This document shows, in pieces, positions 14,741 through 23,456 of a stretch of 36,558 nt of DNA; the stretch's first letter is position 1, and each line of letters starts with the position of its first letter. The notes under the pieces were generated by a model. That model did no database searches and was not told the DNA's origin. It saw nothing but the letters and a program-made list of their open reading frames with translations. This stretch comes from Rhizobium ecuadorense. GTDB lineage: Bacteria; Pseudomonadota; Alphaproteobacteria; Rhizobiales; Rhizobiaceae. The position numbers were made by a program, and so were the translations under genes. The stretch lies in NCBI RefSeq assembly GCF_001187535.1, contig NZ_LFIO01001255.1:1-36558 (forward strand), written 5' to 3'.

Positions 14741-17110
14741 TTAAGAGCGCGGCCGCGTCTTCTGCGGGTCGTAGTGCGACAACGGCACGATTGTCGCCGG
14801 CAGGCGTTTCTGGTGGCCGTCGAGCTTGCCGATTTCGACCTCGGTGCCGGGAGTTGCATGCATCACGTCGATGCGGGCGAGCGCGATCGTCTTGCCGAGG
14901 ATCGGCGAGCGGGTGGCGCTGGTGACGACGCCCACCTGGGCCCGGCCGATATGGACGCAATCGCCGTGGCCGACCGCCTCATTGGCCTTGACGTCGAGGC
15001 CGACGAGCAGATGGCGCGGATGCTCCTTGCGCCGGATCAGCGCTTCGCGGCCGATAAATTCGTCCTGCTTGGATTTCAGCGGCACGGTGAAGCCGATGCC
15101 GGCCTCGAACGGGTCCGTCTGGTCGGTGAATTCGTGATGGGCAAAAATCAGACCCGCCTCGATGCGGACCATGTCGAGCGCTTCGAGCCCCATCGGCTTC
15201 AACCCGTGCGGCTGCCCTGCCTCCCAGACCGCGTCGAACACCGTCAGCGCATCCTTCGGATGACAGAAGATTTCGTAACCGAGCTCGCCGGTATAACCCG
15301 TGCGCGAGACGACGACGGGGGCGCCCTCGAAGCCACCGATGCGGCCGATGGTGAAGCGGAACCATTCGAGTTCGCCGATCGTGGGCTGGCGCGGCGCCGT
15401 CCAGATGATCTCTCTCAGGATATCGCGGCTCTTCGGGCCCTGCAGGGCGATATTGTGCATCTGATCGGTCGACGAGCGAACCCAGGCCTTGAAGCCCTTC
15501 TTCTCAGCCTGCTGACGCAGCCACAGGCCACTGAAGTCATCGCCGCCGATCCAGCGAAAGTTCTGGTCGCCGAGCCGGAAGAGCGTGCCGTCGTCGATCA
15601 TGCCGCCGTTTTCGTAACACATGGCGGAATAGACGACATGGCCGGTCGACAGTTTGCGGATGTCGCGTGTCAGGCAGTATTGCAGGAGCTGCTCGGCATC
15701 CGGCCCCGTCACCTCGAATTTCCGCAAAGGCGAGAGGTCGATGACGGCGGCGCGCTCGCGGCAGGCCCAATACTCCTCGACCGGCCCTTCGGCGGAAAAG
15801 CGGTTCGGCAGCCAGTAGCCGCGATATTCGGCGTAGTCCCGCGTTAACGCGGAGAGACGAGGATGGAATGCGGTTTCCCGCGTCAGTTCAGCGTCGGCAT
15901 CTGGGGTCATGCGATAGGCCACCGCTCGTGAGAATTTCTCTTTTCCGGAAAAGGTGCGGACGTGGATATCCGTCGGATCCCAGCCGTTGGCCGCGTCGAT
16001 ATCGTCGGGACAGGACGAGGAGACACAGACGAGGTCGGTCATCGCCCGCATCAGCACGTAATCGCCGGGGCGCGACCAGGGCTCGTCGAGATAGAGCTGG
16101 TTGTTGTGGTCGATATTGGTGTTGTAGAAATAGTTCAGCGCTTCCCAACCCTTGCGGCCGGCAATGCCGTAAGGCGCCAGCGCCGCGTTGAAATTATCCG
16201 TGCAGTTGACATGGCCGGGATAACCCATGTCGTCGTAATAACGTGAATTGCAAGCGGTCGCGAAAGCGTCGTGGCGCCCGACCGTATCCTGGACGATCTC
16301 GACCAGCGGCTCGAAGTCGCGGTCGAAGGCCTTGGAAGGCAAGCCCGGCATCGGATAGCTGCGGCCGAGCAGCGTGCGGGTGACCGTCGAATCCAGCGCC
16401 AGATCGAGGCCTTTGTCGACCTTGCGGGCGGCGAAAGCCTGAAAATCGGTGCACTGGCGTCCGTAGACGTCGATGATCTGGATGAATTCGCCGGCGCGAA
16501 CGAAATAGGCTGCGGCAGTCGCTGCCCGGATGCGGATATCCTCGATGGGATCGGCGGCCGGTTCCGGCAGGACGGAGGCATAATCGCGGATCAGCAGGCT
16601 GCGCTTGATCCTGACCTCGATCGGCGTCGCCGTATCCTGCGCCTCCGGCGACATGGCGGCGGCCGGTGCCGCGACGATCAGCAGGCCCTTCATGGTAACA
16701 GTGAAATCCGCCCGGCTGCCCGGGCTCGATCCCGTCCCGAAAATGCTGAGCGCTCCGGCTGCAGCAAGATCGGCGCCGCGCCGCTCAAGCGCTACGCGCG
16801 TGCGGGCTGCACTCTCATCCTCTTCTTGAAGAATGGCCTTTAACCCATCGGCCGAATTGCTGAATGCCGCTCCAAGACCGGCCGCCAGGAAGCGCCCCTT
16901 TTCGTCGAGGAAGGAGATCTCGCAAACCTGCCCGCCCTCGCTATCGATGACGCTGACGCAATCGCCCATCTCGACGCGCACCACGACCGATCCGCCGCCC
17001 TTTGCCCTGTAGCGCTCCGTTCCCTCCGGCAAGGTGGGAATGCCGGGATAACGCACAAGGCTCGCGACCGCCGGCCGCAGACCCGTCATAGCAGGATGAA
17101 GTTCTCGCAT
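14741..17110 (-). CDS. tdm: Trimethylamine N-oxide demethylase (DUF1989-GcvT fusion)
   Basis: 789 aa in two parts. Residues about 30-385 are the DUF1989 half, with Cys220 (VYGRQCTDF), Cys287, His300 and Cys303 (GHVNCTDN), and Cys362/Cys367, candidates for the zinc site. Residues about 400-789 are a GcvT-like folate domain with SRTGYTGELGYEIF. This fusion is the architecture of Tdm from Methylocella and Ruegeria, which converts TMAO to dimethylamine and formaldehyde, the latter passed to tetrahydrofolate. The ATG at 17110 has GAGGG 5 bp upstream; a longer frame begins at 17155. It is divergent from the permease at 17360. A bare DUF1989 urea carboxylase-associated role is unlikely because of the GcvT half. 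Confidence 0.88.
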   Translation of the reverse strand: MRELHPAMTGLRPAVASLVRYPGIPTLPEGTERYRAKGGGSVVVRVEMGDCVSVIDSEGGQVCEISFLDEKGRFLAAGLGAAFSNSADGLKAILQEEDESAARTRVALERRGADLAAAGALSIFGTGSSPGSRADFTVTMKGLLIVAAPAAAMSPEAQDTATPIEVRIKRSLLIRDYASVLPEPAADPIEDIRIRAATAAAYFVRAGEFIQIIDVYGRQCTDFQAFAARKVDKGLDLALDSTVTRTLLGRSYPMPGLPSKAFDRDFEPLVEIVQDTVGRHDAFATACNSRYYDDMGYPGHVNCTDNFNAALAPYGIAGRKGWEALNYFYNTNIDHNNQLYLDEPWSRPGDYVLMRAMTDLVCVSSSCPDDIDAANGWDPTDIHVRTFSGKEKFSRAVAYRMTPDADAELTRETAFHPRLSALTRDYAEYRGYWLPNRFSAEGPVEEYWACRERAAVIDLSPLRKFEVTGPDAEQLLQYCLTRDIRKLSTGHVVYSAMCYENGGMIDDGTLFRLGDQNFRWIGGDDFSGLWLRQQAEKKGFKAWVRSSTDQMHNIALQGPKSRDILREIIWTAPRQPTIGELEWFRFTIGRIGGFEGAPVVVSRTGYTGELGYEIFCHPKDALTVFDAVWEAGQPHGLKPMGLEALDMVRIEAGLIFAHHEFTDQTDPFEAGIGFTVPLKSKQDEFIGREALIRRKEHPRHLLVGLDVKANEAVGHGDCVHIGRAQVGVVTSATRSPILGKTIALARIDVMHATPGTEVEIGKLDGHQKRLPATIVPLSHYDPQKTRPRS

Positions 17111-17291
17111 TCTGCCCTCATGGGAGGATCGGCATGCCCTCGGGCACCCACTCATACAGGTTACAAAATGGCCCGCGAAAGTAAAGTCGCGTTGACTAAA
17201 AAGAAAATATCTTCACTATGCATAAAGAGTTGAGACTCGGGGAATCCGTCGGGACACGGATCGCCAAAATCATCCGGGCTGGCTTGAGACT

Positions 17292-17328
17292 GTCAGGGAG
17301 ACACGTTCAGGGAGACGTACAGAGATAC
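17292..17328 (+). promoter_or_regulatory. Three tandem 12-13-bp repeats upstream of the permease
   Basis: Units at 17292-17304, 17305-17316 and 17317-17328 follow the pattern GTNCAGRGAKAC, about one helical turn apart. They lie in the 249-bp tdm-permease divergent region, 30 bp before the permease start. They resemble iterons or phased activator sites. A weak promoter (TTGACT at 17192-17197, TATGCA at 17217-17222, 19-bp spacer) lies upstream. Confidence 0.45.
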
Positions 17329-17359
17329 GTCCGGAACAATCGAATGGGGAATTTCACCG

Positions 17360-19144
17360 ATGACAGACGTTGTGGAGGCCGGGATTCCATCCGGCACCGA
17401 AGGTAAGCTTGTACGCGCGCTCGACTGGAAGGGCGCATTCTGGGTGGCGGCGGGCGTGCCACCGCTCGTTCTCTTCTCCATCGGCGGCATTGCAGGCACG
17501 ACGGGCAAGCTCGCCTTCGTCGTCTGGATCATTTCGATGGTGATGGGTTTCCTGCAATCCTTCACCTACGCCGAAATCGCCGGCATGTTCGCCAACAAAT
17601 CCGGCGGCGCCTCGGTCTATGGCGCCACTGCCTGGCTGCGGTATTCGAAGTTCATCGCGCCGCTGTCGGTCTGGTGCAACTGGTTTGCCTGGTCGCCCGT
17701 GCTGTCGCTCGGCTGCGCCATCGCCGCCGGTTATATCCTCAATTCATTCTTCCCCATCCCGGCGGCGGATTCGCAGATGGTCCTCGACTGGATCTCTGCC
17801 CATGCCGCTTCCATCACGGCCGATAGCCCCCGCGTCGCCGAATATATTGCCGCCCATGCCGGCACAACGCCTGATGACGCGGTCAAGGCGTTGCTGAGTA
17901 CCGACGGCATCGCCGCGCTGACACCGTGGATCCGCAGCTGGTCGCTCGTCAGCTTCAGCATTCCCTTCCTCGCCACCGCCAACGTCAATGCGACCTTCTT
18001 CATCGGCGGCATCCTGATGCTGATCATCTTCGCGATCCAGCATCGGGGCATCTCGGAAACCGCCAGCGTGCAAAAGTGGCTGGCGATCATCGTGCTCGTG
18101 CCGCTGCTGATCATCGGCCTCTACCCGATCGTCAGCGGCCATATCCTTGCCGCCAACGTCACCGGCCTGGTGCCGCCGACGGCCGCCTATTCCGGCGCCG
18201 ACGGCACCTGGAGCAACGGCGGCTGGACGCTCTTCCTCGGCGGACTCTATATCGCCGCCTGGTCGACCTACGGCTTCGAGACGGCCGTCTGCTACACCCG
18301 CGAACTCAAGAATCCGAAAACCGACACCTTCAAGGCGATCTTCTATTCCGGCCTTGCCTGCTGCCTGTTCTTCTTCCTGGTGCCCTTCGCCTTCCAGGGC
18401 GTTCTCGGTCATGCGGGCATGCTCGCGCCCGGCATTGTCGACGGCACCGGCGTTGCCGAAGCGCTCGGCGGCCTGATCGGCGCCGGTCGGGTGATCACCC
18501 AATTGCTCGTCGTGTTGATGATCATGGCGCTCTTCCTCGCCATCATGACGGCGATGGCCGGTTCCTCGCGCACGCTCTACCAGGGCTCGAAGGACGGCTG
18601 GCTGCCGAAATATCTCGACCACGTCAACGAAAACGGCGCGCCGACACGGGCCATGTGGACCGATTTCGCCTTCAACCTCTTCCTGCTGGCCATCGCCTCG
18701 GATACCGGCGGTTACTTCTTCGTGCTGGCCGTCTCGAATGTCGGCTACATCATCTTCAACTTCCTGAACCTCAACTCCGGCTGGATCCACCGGATGGATT
18801 CCGGCCATATCGAACGCCCCTGGAAGGCGCCGACCTGGCTGATCGGCCTCAACACCGTGCTTGCCTTCGTCAACGCGCTGTTCCTCGGCGCCGGCGCCAA
18901 GGTCTGGGGTTATTCCAATGCGCTCTGGGTCGGCTTCATCTTCGCCGCCCTGATCCTGCCGGTCTTTGCCTACCGCCACTATGTGCGCGACGGCGGCAAA
19001 TTCCCGGCAGGTGCGATGGAAGATCTCGGCCTCATCGGCCAGGATCTCGGCGTCAGGAAGGCCGGCATTCTGCCCTATCTCGCGCTCGCCGCCGGTCTGG
19101 CGATCGTTCTGATCGCCAACGTGATCTTCCAGCTTCCGGCTTAA
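17360..19144 (+). CDS. APC-family amino acid/amine permease
   Basis: 594 aa inner-membrane transporter with about 12 hydrophobic segments, starting with a cytoplasmic tail and a first helix at about 30-50 (PPLVLFSIGGIAGTTGK follows). It is longer than standard APC permeases (450-500) because of a hydrophilic insert at about 130-195, after the third helix. The ATG has GGGGA about 9 bp upstream. It is divergent from tdm, and permeases of this type occur near methylated-amine genes, so uptake of TMAO, an amine or an amino-acid adduct is plausible; the substrate cannot be read from sequence. A strong bidirectional terminator follows the stop. Confidence 0.85.
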   Translation: MTDVVEAGIPSGTEGKLVRALDWKGAFWVAAGVPPLVLFSIGGIAGTTGKLAFVVWIISMVMGFLQSFTYAEIAGMFANKSGGASVYGATAWLRYSKFIAPLSVWCNWFAWSPVLSLGCAIAAGYILNSFFPIPAADSQMVLDWISAHAASITADSPRVAEYIAAHAGTTPDDAVKALLSTDGIAALTPWIRSWSLVSFSIPFLATANVNATFFIGGILMLIIFAIQHRGISETASVQKWLAIIVLVPLLIIGLYPIVSGHILAANVTGLVPPTAAYSGADGTWSNGGWTLFLGGLYIAAWSTYGFETAVCYTRELKNPKTDTFKAIFYSGLACCLFFFLVPFAFQGVLGHAGMLAPGIVDGTGVAEALGGLIGAGRVITQLLVVLMIMALFLAIMTAMAGSSRTLYQGSKDGWLPKYLDHVNENGAPTRAMWTDFAFNLFLLAIASDTGGYFFVLAVSNVGYIIFNFLNLNSGWIHRMDSGHIERPWKAPTWLIGLNTVLAFVNALFLGAGAKVWGYSNALWVGFIFAALILPVFAYRHYVRDGGKFPAGAMEDLGLIGQDLGVRKAGILPYLALAAGLAIVLIANVIFQLPA

Positions 19145-19164
19145 AATGCCTCCCAAGCAGAAAA

Positions 19165-19193
19165 GCCGCCATGAAAAAACATGGCGGCTTTTT
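19165..19193. terminator. Bidirectional intrinsic terminator
   Basis: GCCGCCATG (19165-19173) and CATGGCGGC (19180-19188) form a 9-bp stem with an A6 loop, preceded by AAAA and followed by TTTTT. It sits between the convergent permease and aldo/keto reductase genes and would work on both strands. Confidence 0.92.
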
Positions 19194-19210
19194 GCATTTG
19201 TGGGCGAAGC

Positions 19211-20242
19211 TCAGCGGCCGCCCTCGATCTTGCGGTGGCGCTGGTTGATGCCGCCCTTGCCGTAGGGATAGTCGAAAGGCTGAGGGGCGCTGACCTCGTT
19301 CAGTCTCGCCATGTCTTCGTCTGTGAGTTTCAGCTTCATGGCGCCGAGATTGTCGGCCAGTTGTTCCGGCGTGCGGGCGCCGAGGATGACCGAGGTGATC
19401 GCCGGCTGCGCCGCCGTCCAGCCGAGCGCCACCTGCGCCATGCTGACGCCATGCGCCCTGGCGATCTCCTCGACAACGCCGATGATCGCCCAGGTCCGTT
19501 CCATCGCATTGCGCGGCGCATAGGATTCGCCGCCGCGATTGGGATTTTCGCCGAGGCGGGTGGCGCCGGTCGGCATCTCGTCGCGCTTGTATTTGCCGGT
19601 CAGCCAGCCGCCGCCAAGCGGCGACCAAGGCAACAGGCCCATGCCGGCATCCTGGCAGGCGGCGACGATTTCGAGCTCGATGTCGCGCACCAGCAGGTTA
19701 TATTGCGGCTGCAGCGTCACCGGACGCGTATAACCGCGCGCCTTGGCGATCTCCGAGGCCTTGGCGATATGCCAGCCGACATAGTTGGAGAAGCCGTAAT
19801 AGCCGATCTTGCCTGAGGAAACCGCATCGTCGAGGAAGCGCAGCGTCTCTTCGATCGGCGTCAGCGCGTCCCAGGCATGCATCTGGTAGAGATCGATCTG
19901 CTCGAGCCCGAGGCGGCGCAGAGAATCGTCCAGCGCCTGGCCGAGATGCCGGCGCGACAGACCGATATCGTTCGGTCCGTCGCCCATCGGAAAACGGCCC
20001 TTGGTGGCGACGATCGCCCGGCGGGCTTCGCTCGGGCGGGCCTTCAGCCAGCGTCCGATGATCTCCTCGGACTTGCCGGCGCTGTAGACATCGGCGGTAT
20101 CGATGAAATTGCCGCCCCAGGCGAAATAATCGTCGAGCAGCTTGTGCGAGGCCGCCTCGTCAGCCTCCGCACCGAAGGTCATTGTGCCCAGGCAATAGGC
20201 GGTGACGACGGTCCCGCTGGGACCGAGCTTGCGATAATCCAT
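19211..20242 (-). CDS. Aldo/keto reductase
   Basis: 343 aa TIM-barrel oxidoreductase using NADPH to reduce aldehydes or ketones. The catalytic tetrad is visible: Asp48 and Tyr53 (FIDTADVYSAG), Lys81 (VATKGRFP) and His122 (LYQMHAWD). Further family segments are GYYGFSNYVGWH and LQPQYNLLVRDIE, and the nucleotide-binding LPWSPLGGGWLTGKY. It belongs to the group of general-stress and sugar-aldehyde reductases; the substrate is unknown. It is transcribed toward the permease, ending at a shared terminator. A 333-bp spacer upstream holds a composite repeat and no gene. Confidence 0.92.
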   Translation of the reverse strand: MDYRKLGPSGTVVTAYCLGTMTFGAEADEAASHKLLDDYFAWGGNFIDTADVYSAGKSEEIIGRWLKARPSEARRAIVATKGRFPMGDGPNDIGLSRRHLGQALDDSLRRLGLEQIDLYQMHAWDALTPIEETLRFLDDAVSSGKIGYYGFSNYVGWHIAKASEIAKARGYTRPVTLQPQYNLLVRDIELEIVAACQDAGMGLLPWSPLGGGWLTGKYKRDEMPTGATRLGENPNRGGESYAPRNAMERTWAIIGVVEEIARAHGVSMAQVALGWTAAQPAITSVILGARTPEQLADNLGAMKLKLTDEDMARLNEVSAPQPFDYPYGKGGINQRHRKIEGGR

Positions 20243-20330
20243 TTTTCCTCCTCATGCGGAGACCCGCAGCCGACGTGCAAAACCGCCGGGGTAGAAGCCG
20301 GGGCTCCCGCAATCAATGACAATATCGAGC

Positions 20331-20440
20331 CAGAACAGGATGATTTGAGGCCGTTCGGCCTAAAATCTGAATCCTGTTCTGAATTAGAGAGAGAGCATGA
20401 TGTCGTCCGAAAACCGCTCACACTTTTCGGCATCATGCTC
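20331..20440. repeat. Composite palindromic repeat, two modules, copy 1
   Basis: Module one is 20331-20381: CAGAACAGGAT and ATCCTGTTCTG flank an inner GGCC-GTTC-GGCC stem, imperfect. Module two is 20393-20440: GAGCATGATG pairs with CATCATGCTC, and CCGAAAA with TTTTCGG inside. The same two modules in the same order occur at 36486-36558. These resemble Rhizobium intergenic mosaic elements. The remaining 20441-20575 spacer shows nothing recognisable. Confidence 0.8.
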
Positions 20441-20575
20441 CGGGCGGCCGCTTGCCGCCAGATGACGTCTAGCGCCCTGGGCTCAATCTGGCGCAGGGGC
20501 TGGGGCAGCATAGCCAATCCCGCCGGTGCCACAAGTGGGAAAAATTATTCCCGCCTGCCGCGCAGTCGGTGGCAG

Positions 20576-21838
20576 CTACTGATTTTTCGAAAGAGAGCCG
20601 GTGATCAGATCGGCTGCGGCGACGCCGGTCTCGTAGGCGCCGTGCGCCGTCGAATAACGCGAACGCGAACAGGCTTCGCCGGCAAAAAAGATCCGTTCAT
20701 CATGCGGTGCTGCGAGGACTCCGCGCAGATCGGAGGCGCCCGGCTCGGCGTAGGAATAGGAGCCGCCGATATGGGGGGCAGCCGCCCAGGCCGAGATCGC
20801 TGCCACCGACAATTGCGTGCGGATATCGGCGCCGAATTGTGCCGCCAGTTCATCCCCCGCGAAGGCCAAGGCGGCCTCTTTTCCCTCCCGCTCCAGATCA
20901 TGGGCGAGGTCGCCGGCAAAATAGGCCTCGACAACCGGAGCGCCGAGCGGCCGGAGCTGATAGGTGCCGGTGGCAGCACGGCTGGTGGAGCCGAGCATAT
21001 GGGTATCGGCCGGCAGCGCCTCCGGTGTCGCAAGCCCGAGGAAGAGCTTGTCGGCAAGCCCGAGCGGCAGGCGCGCCGCCGCCTCGATCTTCTCAGGCAA
21101 GGGAGGGTCGAAGGCGATCCTGCCGGCGGCAAGCACATTCGTGGAAACAGTCACCAGCACCGCACGGGCGCTGATCCCACCCTGGTTCGTCTCTAGGTCG
21201 ATACGGCCGGCATGGCGGTGATTTATGCGCGTCACCTCGACGCCGAGCCTTGCCGGAACCGGCCTGCCGTAACGGGAGATCAATGTTCCATAGCCCTCGC
21301 GTACCCGCCAATCGGGGCCGGGGCCCGGGTCATATCTGTTGTAGTCGACGACCGACGAGCGTTCCAGTTCGGCGCCGGTGATATAGGTGCCGATCGCCCG
21401 GATCTGGCCGTTCCAGGAATTGCCGGGTTCGAGCATCGCTGCCAGATCGGTGTCATCGCCCTCATGACTGTCGAGCCGTTCGAAGTAGGCGCCGATCGCC
21501 TGTTGCGCGGCGTGGGTTTCCGCATCGTCGCGCTGCAGCCGCCGACCGCCGTTCCAGGGCGCCGGGGTGCGGTCGACCGTCAACCCAACCTCGCCGGCAA
21601 GACCAGTCCAGGCATTGGTCCGCGCCCCATGCAGCCAGCCGCAGCCGAGGTCGAGCGCGATATCGCCAGGCAGTCCGACCGTCCATGCCCTGCCGCCGAG
21701 CCGGTCACCGGCCTCCAGCAGCAGGATCGCAAGATCCGGGCGGATCGTCTGCAGGTGTCGAGCGGCGGCAATGCCGGCGGCGCCGGCGCCGATGATGACG
21801 ACGTCCTGTTCGACACCCTTACCATTGTCACCGGGCAT
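20576..21838 (-). CDS. FAD-dependent amine oxidase (monoamine/polyamine oxidase family)
   Basis: 420 aa flavoprotein. The FAD motif GAGAAG is at residues 17-22, then LLLEAGDRLGGRAWT, typical of the amine-oxidase family; the C-terminal FAD contact is FFAGEACSRSRYSTAHGAYETG. Such enzymes oxidise primary or secondary amines to imines with release of H2O2. The ATG at 21838 has AAGGA upstream; the longer frame from 21862 is less likely. It stands near the methylated-amine genes but I see no operon with them. Polyamines are the commonest substrates of close relatives. No signal peptide was found, so it is cytosolic. Confidence 0.85.
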   Translation of the reverse strand: MPGDNGKGVEQDVVIIGAGAAGIAAARHLQTIRPDLAILLLEAGDRLGGRAWTVGLPGDIALDLGCGWLHGARTNAWTGLAGEVGLTVDRTPAPWNGGRRLQRDDAETHAAQQAIGAYFERLDSHEGDDTDLAAMLEPGNSWNGQIRAIGTYITGAELERSSVVDYNRYDPGPGPDWRVREGYGTLISRYGRPVPARLGVEVTRINHRHAGRIDLETNQGGISARAVLVTVSTNVLAAGRIAFDPPLPEKIEAAARLPLGLADKLFLGLATPEALPADTHMLGSTSRAATGTYQLRPLGAPVVEAYFAGDLAHDLEREGKEAALAFAGDELAAQFGADIRTQLSVAAISAWAAAPHIGGSYSYAEPGASDLRGVLAAPHDERIFFAGEACSRSRYSTAHGAYETGVAAADLITGSLSKNQ

Positions 21839-21953
21839 GGCTTTTCCTTTGGCTGCTCGCACTCAGCTAAGCTTTCATCTCCATGAAAGGCAAGGGCTGG
21901 GGATAGCGCCGCGCGCGATGGATTAAACCGCGTCTGCGTGACATACAGGTCCG

Positions 21954-22934
21954 ATGAGCGTGCAGAGAGATTCGCAACTCGACATGTTTGCCAAGCCGTC
22001 GCCGCAGGTGACGAAGGCCCGCGCTCCCTCGCGCCGGCCGTCGTCGCAGCCGGCCGCCAGTTCCGATGAGGACATGGCGCGCACGCTTGAAGAGAGCGGC
22101 AACTACCGCATTCTGCGGAAACTGACCGCCCGGCCGGTCGCAACGGTCAGACGGCCGGAATTTTCGCGGCTCGGCGTCATTCTCGACACGGAGACGACCG
22201 GTCTCAATCACCGCAGCGACGAGATCATCGAAATCGGCGCCGTCGCCTTCACATTCGACGATGACGGCGCGATCGGCGATATCGTCGGCATCTATGGCGG
22301 CCTGCAGCAGCCGTCGCGGCCGATACCGCCGGAGATTACCCGGCTGACCGGCATCACCGATGCGATGGTCGAAGGCCAGCTCATCGACATCAGGTCGTTG
22401 AGCGCCCTGATCGAGCCGGCCGATCTGATCATCGCCCACAATGCCGGCTTCGACCGGCCGTTCTGCGAAGCCTTCTCGAGGATTTTCGCCGGCAAGGCCT
22501 GGGCGTGCTCGGTTTCGGAGATCGATTGGAGCGCTCGCGGTTTCGAAGGCACCAAGCTCGGCTATCTCGTCGGCCAGGCCGGTTATTTCCATGACGGCCA
22601 TCGCGCGGTGGATGACTGCCACGCGCTGCTGGAAATCCTCGATCGGGAGCAGGGCGACGGTGAAAGCCCGTTTGCCGAGCTTTACCGCGCCAGCCAGCGC
22701 TCGCGCATCCGCATCTTTGCCGAACACAGCCCGTTCGAGATGAAAGACCATCTGAAGGCGAGGGGTTATCGCTGGTCGGATGGAAGCGACGGCCGATTGA
22801 AGTCCTGGTGGATCGAAGTCGGCGAAGACGGTCTCGACGACGAACTGTCCTATCTGCGCTCGGAAATTTACCGGTGGAAAGAGGCGGAGCCGCCGATCGT
22901 GCGGCTGACGGCCTTCGATCGCTTCAAACTCTGA
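21954..22934 (+). CDS. DnaQ-like 3'-5' exonuclease
   Basis: 326 aa. After about 70 low-complexity basic residues, a DEDDh exonuclease domain follows: DTETTG (Asp78, Glu80), HNAGFD (Asp167) and HRAVDD (His216, Asp221). A C-terminal extension of about 90 residues (SPFEMKDHLKARGYRWS onward) resembles the extra domain found in a subset of proteobacterial DnaQ-like proteins. It lacks a polymerase or helicase domain, so it is not the main proofreading subunit; trimming of RNA or DNA ends is possible. The ATG at 21954 is the first in frame. It is divergent from the amine oxidase. Confidence 0.88.
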   Translation: MSVQRDSQLDMFAKPSPQVTKARAPSRRPSSQPAASSDEDMARTLEESGNYRILRKLTARPVATVRRPEFSRLGVILDTETTGLNHRSDEIIEIGAVAFTFDDDGAIGDIVGIYGGLQQPSRPIPPEITRLTGITDAMVEGQLIDIRSLSALIEPADLIIAHNAGFDRPFCEAFSRIFAGKAWACSVSEIDWSARGFEGTKLGYLVGQAGYFHDGHRAVDDCHALLEILDREQGDGESPFAELYRASQRSRIRIFAEHSPFEMKDHLKARGYRWSDGSDGRLKSWWIEVGEDGLDDELSYLRSEIYRWKEAEPPIVRLTAFDRFKL

Positions 22935-23123
22935 TCGCGAAGCGGTTCGGATCCCGATCGAAATACGCCGCGAATATGACGACCCATGCAAGCGTCGCAT
23001 AGGTGCAGTGATGCATTGGCGCTGCAACTATCGAACGGCTCGTACTATATACCTCTCATCGAAGCGAACGAAGCGCCAAGGACTGGCAGCTAGGCTTCGA
23101 AAGCCCACGGAAAGGGGATCATC

Positions 23124-23270
23124 ATGAACGTAGCACGCTCTTTTAACAACTGGCGCAAGTACCGTCAGACGGTCGCTGAACTGGGCCGTATGTCCGCGCG
23201 CGAACTGGACGACCTCGGCATCGGCCGCGGCGACATCCGCAACGTCGCTCGCGCTGCCATCGCCCGCTAA
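23124..23270 (+). CDS. DUF1127 small protein
   Basis: A 48-aa protein opening MNVARSFNNWRKYRQTV and continuing AELGRMSARELDDLGIGRG, the compact arginine-rich DUF1127 (YjiS-like) motif. AAGGGG lies upstream of the ATG. It is followed by an intrinsic terminator at 23308-23343. In Agrobacterium small DUF1127 proteins have been tied to RNA turnover and phosphate or stress responses, as I recall; the role here is inferred only from the family. It is a monocistronic unit just upstream of an sRNA locus. Confidence 0.9.
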   Translation: MNVARSFNNWRKYRQTVAELGRMSARELDDLGIGRGDIRNVARAAIAR

Positions 23271-23307
23271 CGGCCTGTAGACTAAGCATTTATTAAGAGT
23301 TCGGCCG

Positions 23308-23343
23308 GCGCCTGCTTTCTCCAGAAGCGGGCGCTTTGCTTTT
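23308..23343 (+). terminator. Terminator of the DUF1127 gene
   Basis: GCGCC-TGCTT (from 23308) pairs with AGAAGC-GGGCGC around TCTCC, giving a GC-rich stem with one bulge, followed by TTTGCTTTT. It lies 38 bp after the stop codon. Confidence 0.75.
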
Positions 23344-23456
23344 GTGCTTCATGCCGGTCGGGACCACGTGATCGAGCCGCCCGCTTTTCGCATAACGCAT
23401 AGCTGCCCTGCAAAGAAATGCCTACCAACTGAGCAAGAAATAAGTATGATTATTTC

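Noticed and set aside
17744..19156. A 470-codon open frame antisense to the APC permease
   Set aside because: Composition is dominated by Glu/Asp/Gly/His, with no family features, no ribosome site, and it spans the bidirectional terminator. Shadow frame.
20441..20575. A degraded gene between the aldo/keto reductase and the amine oxidase
   Set aside because: Neither strand gives a recognisable protein segment; only repeat modules and unassigned bases are seen.
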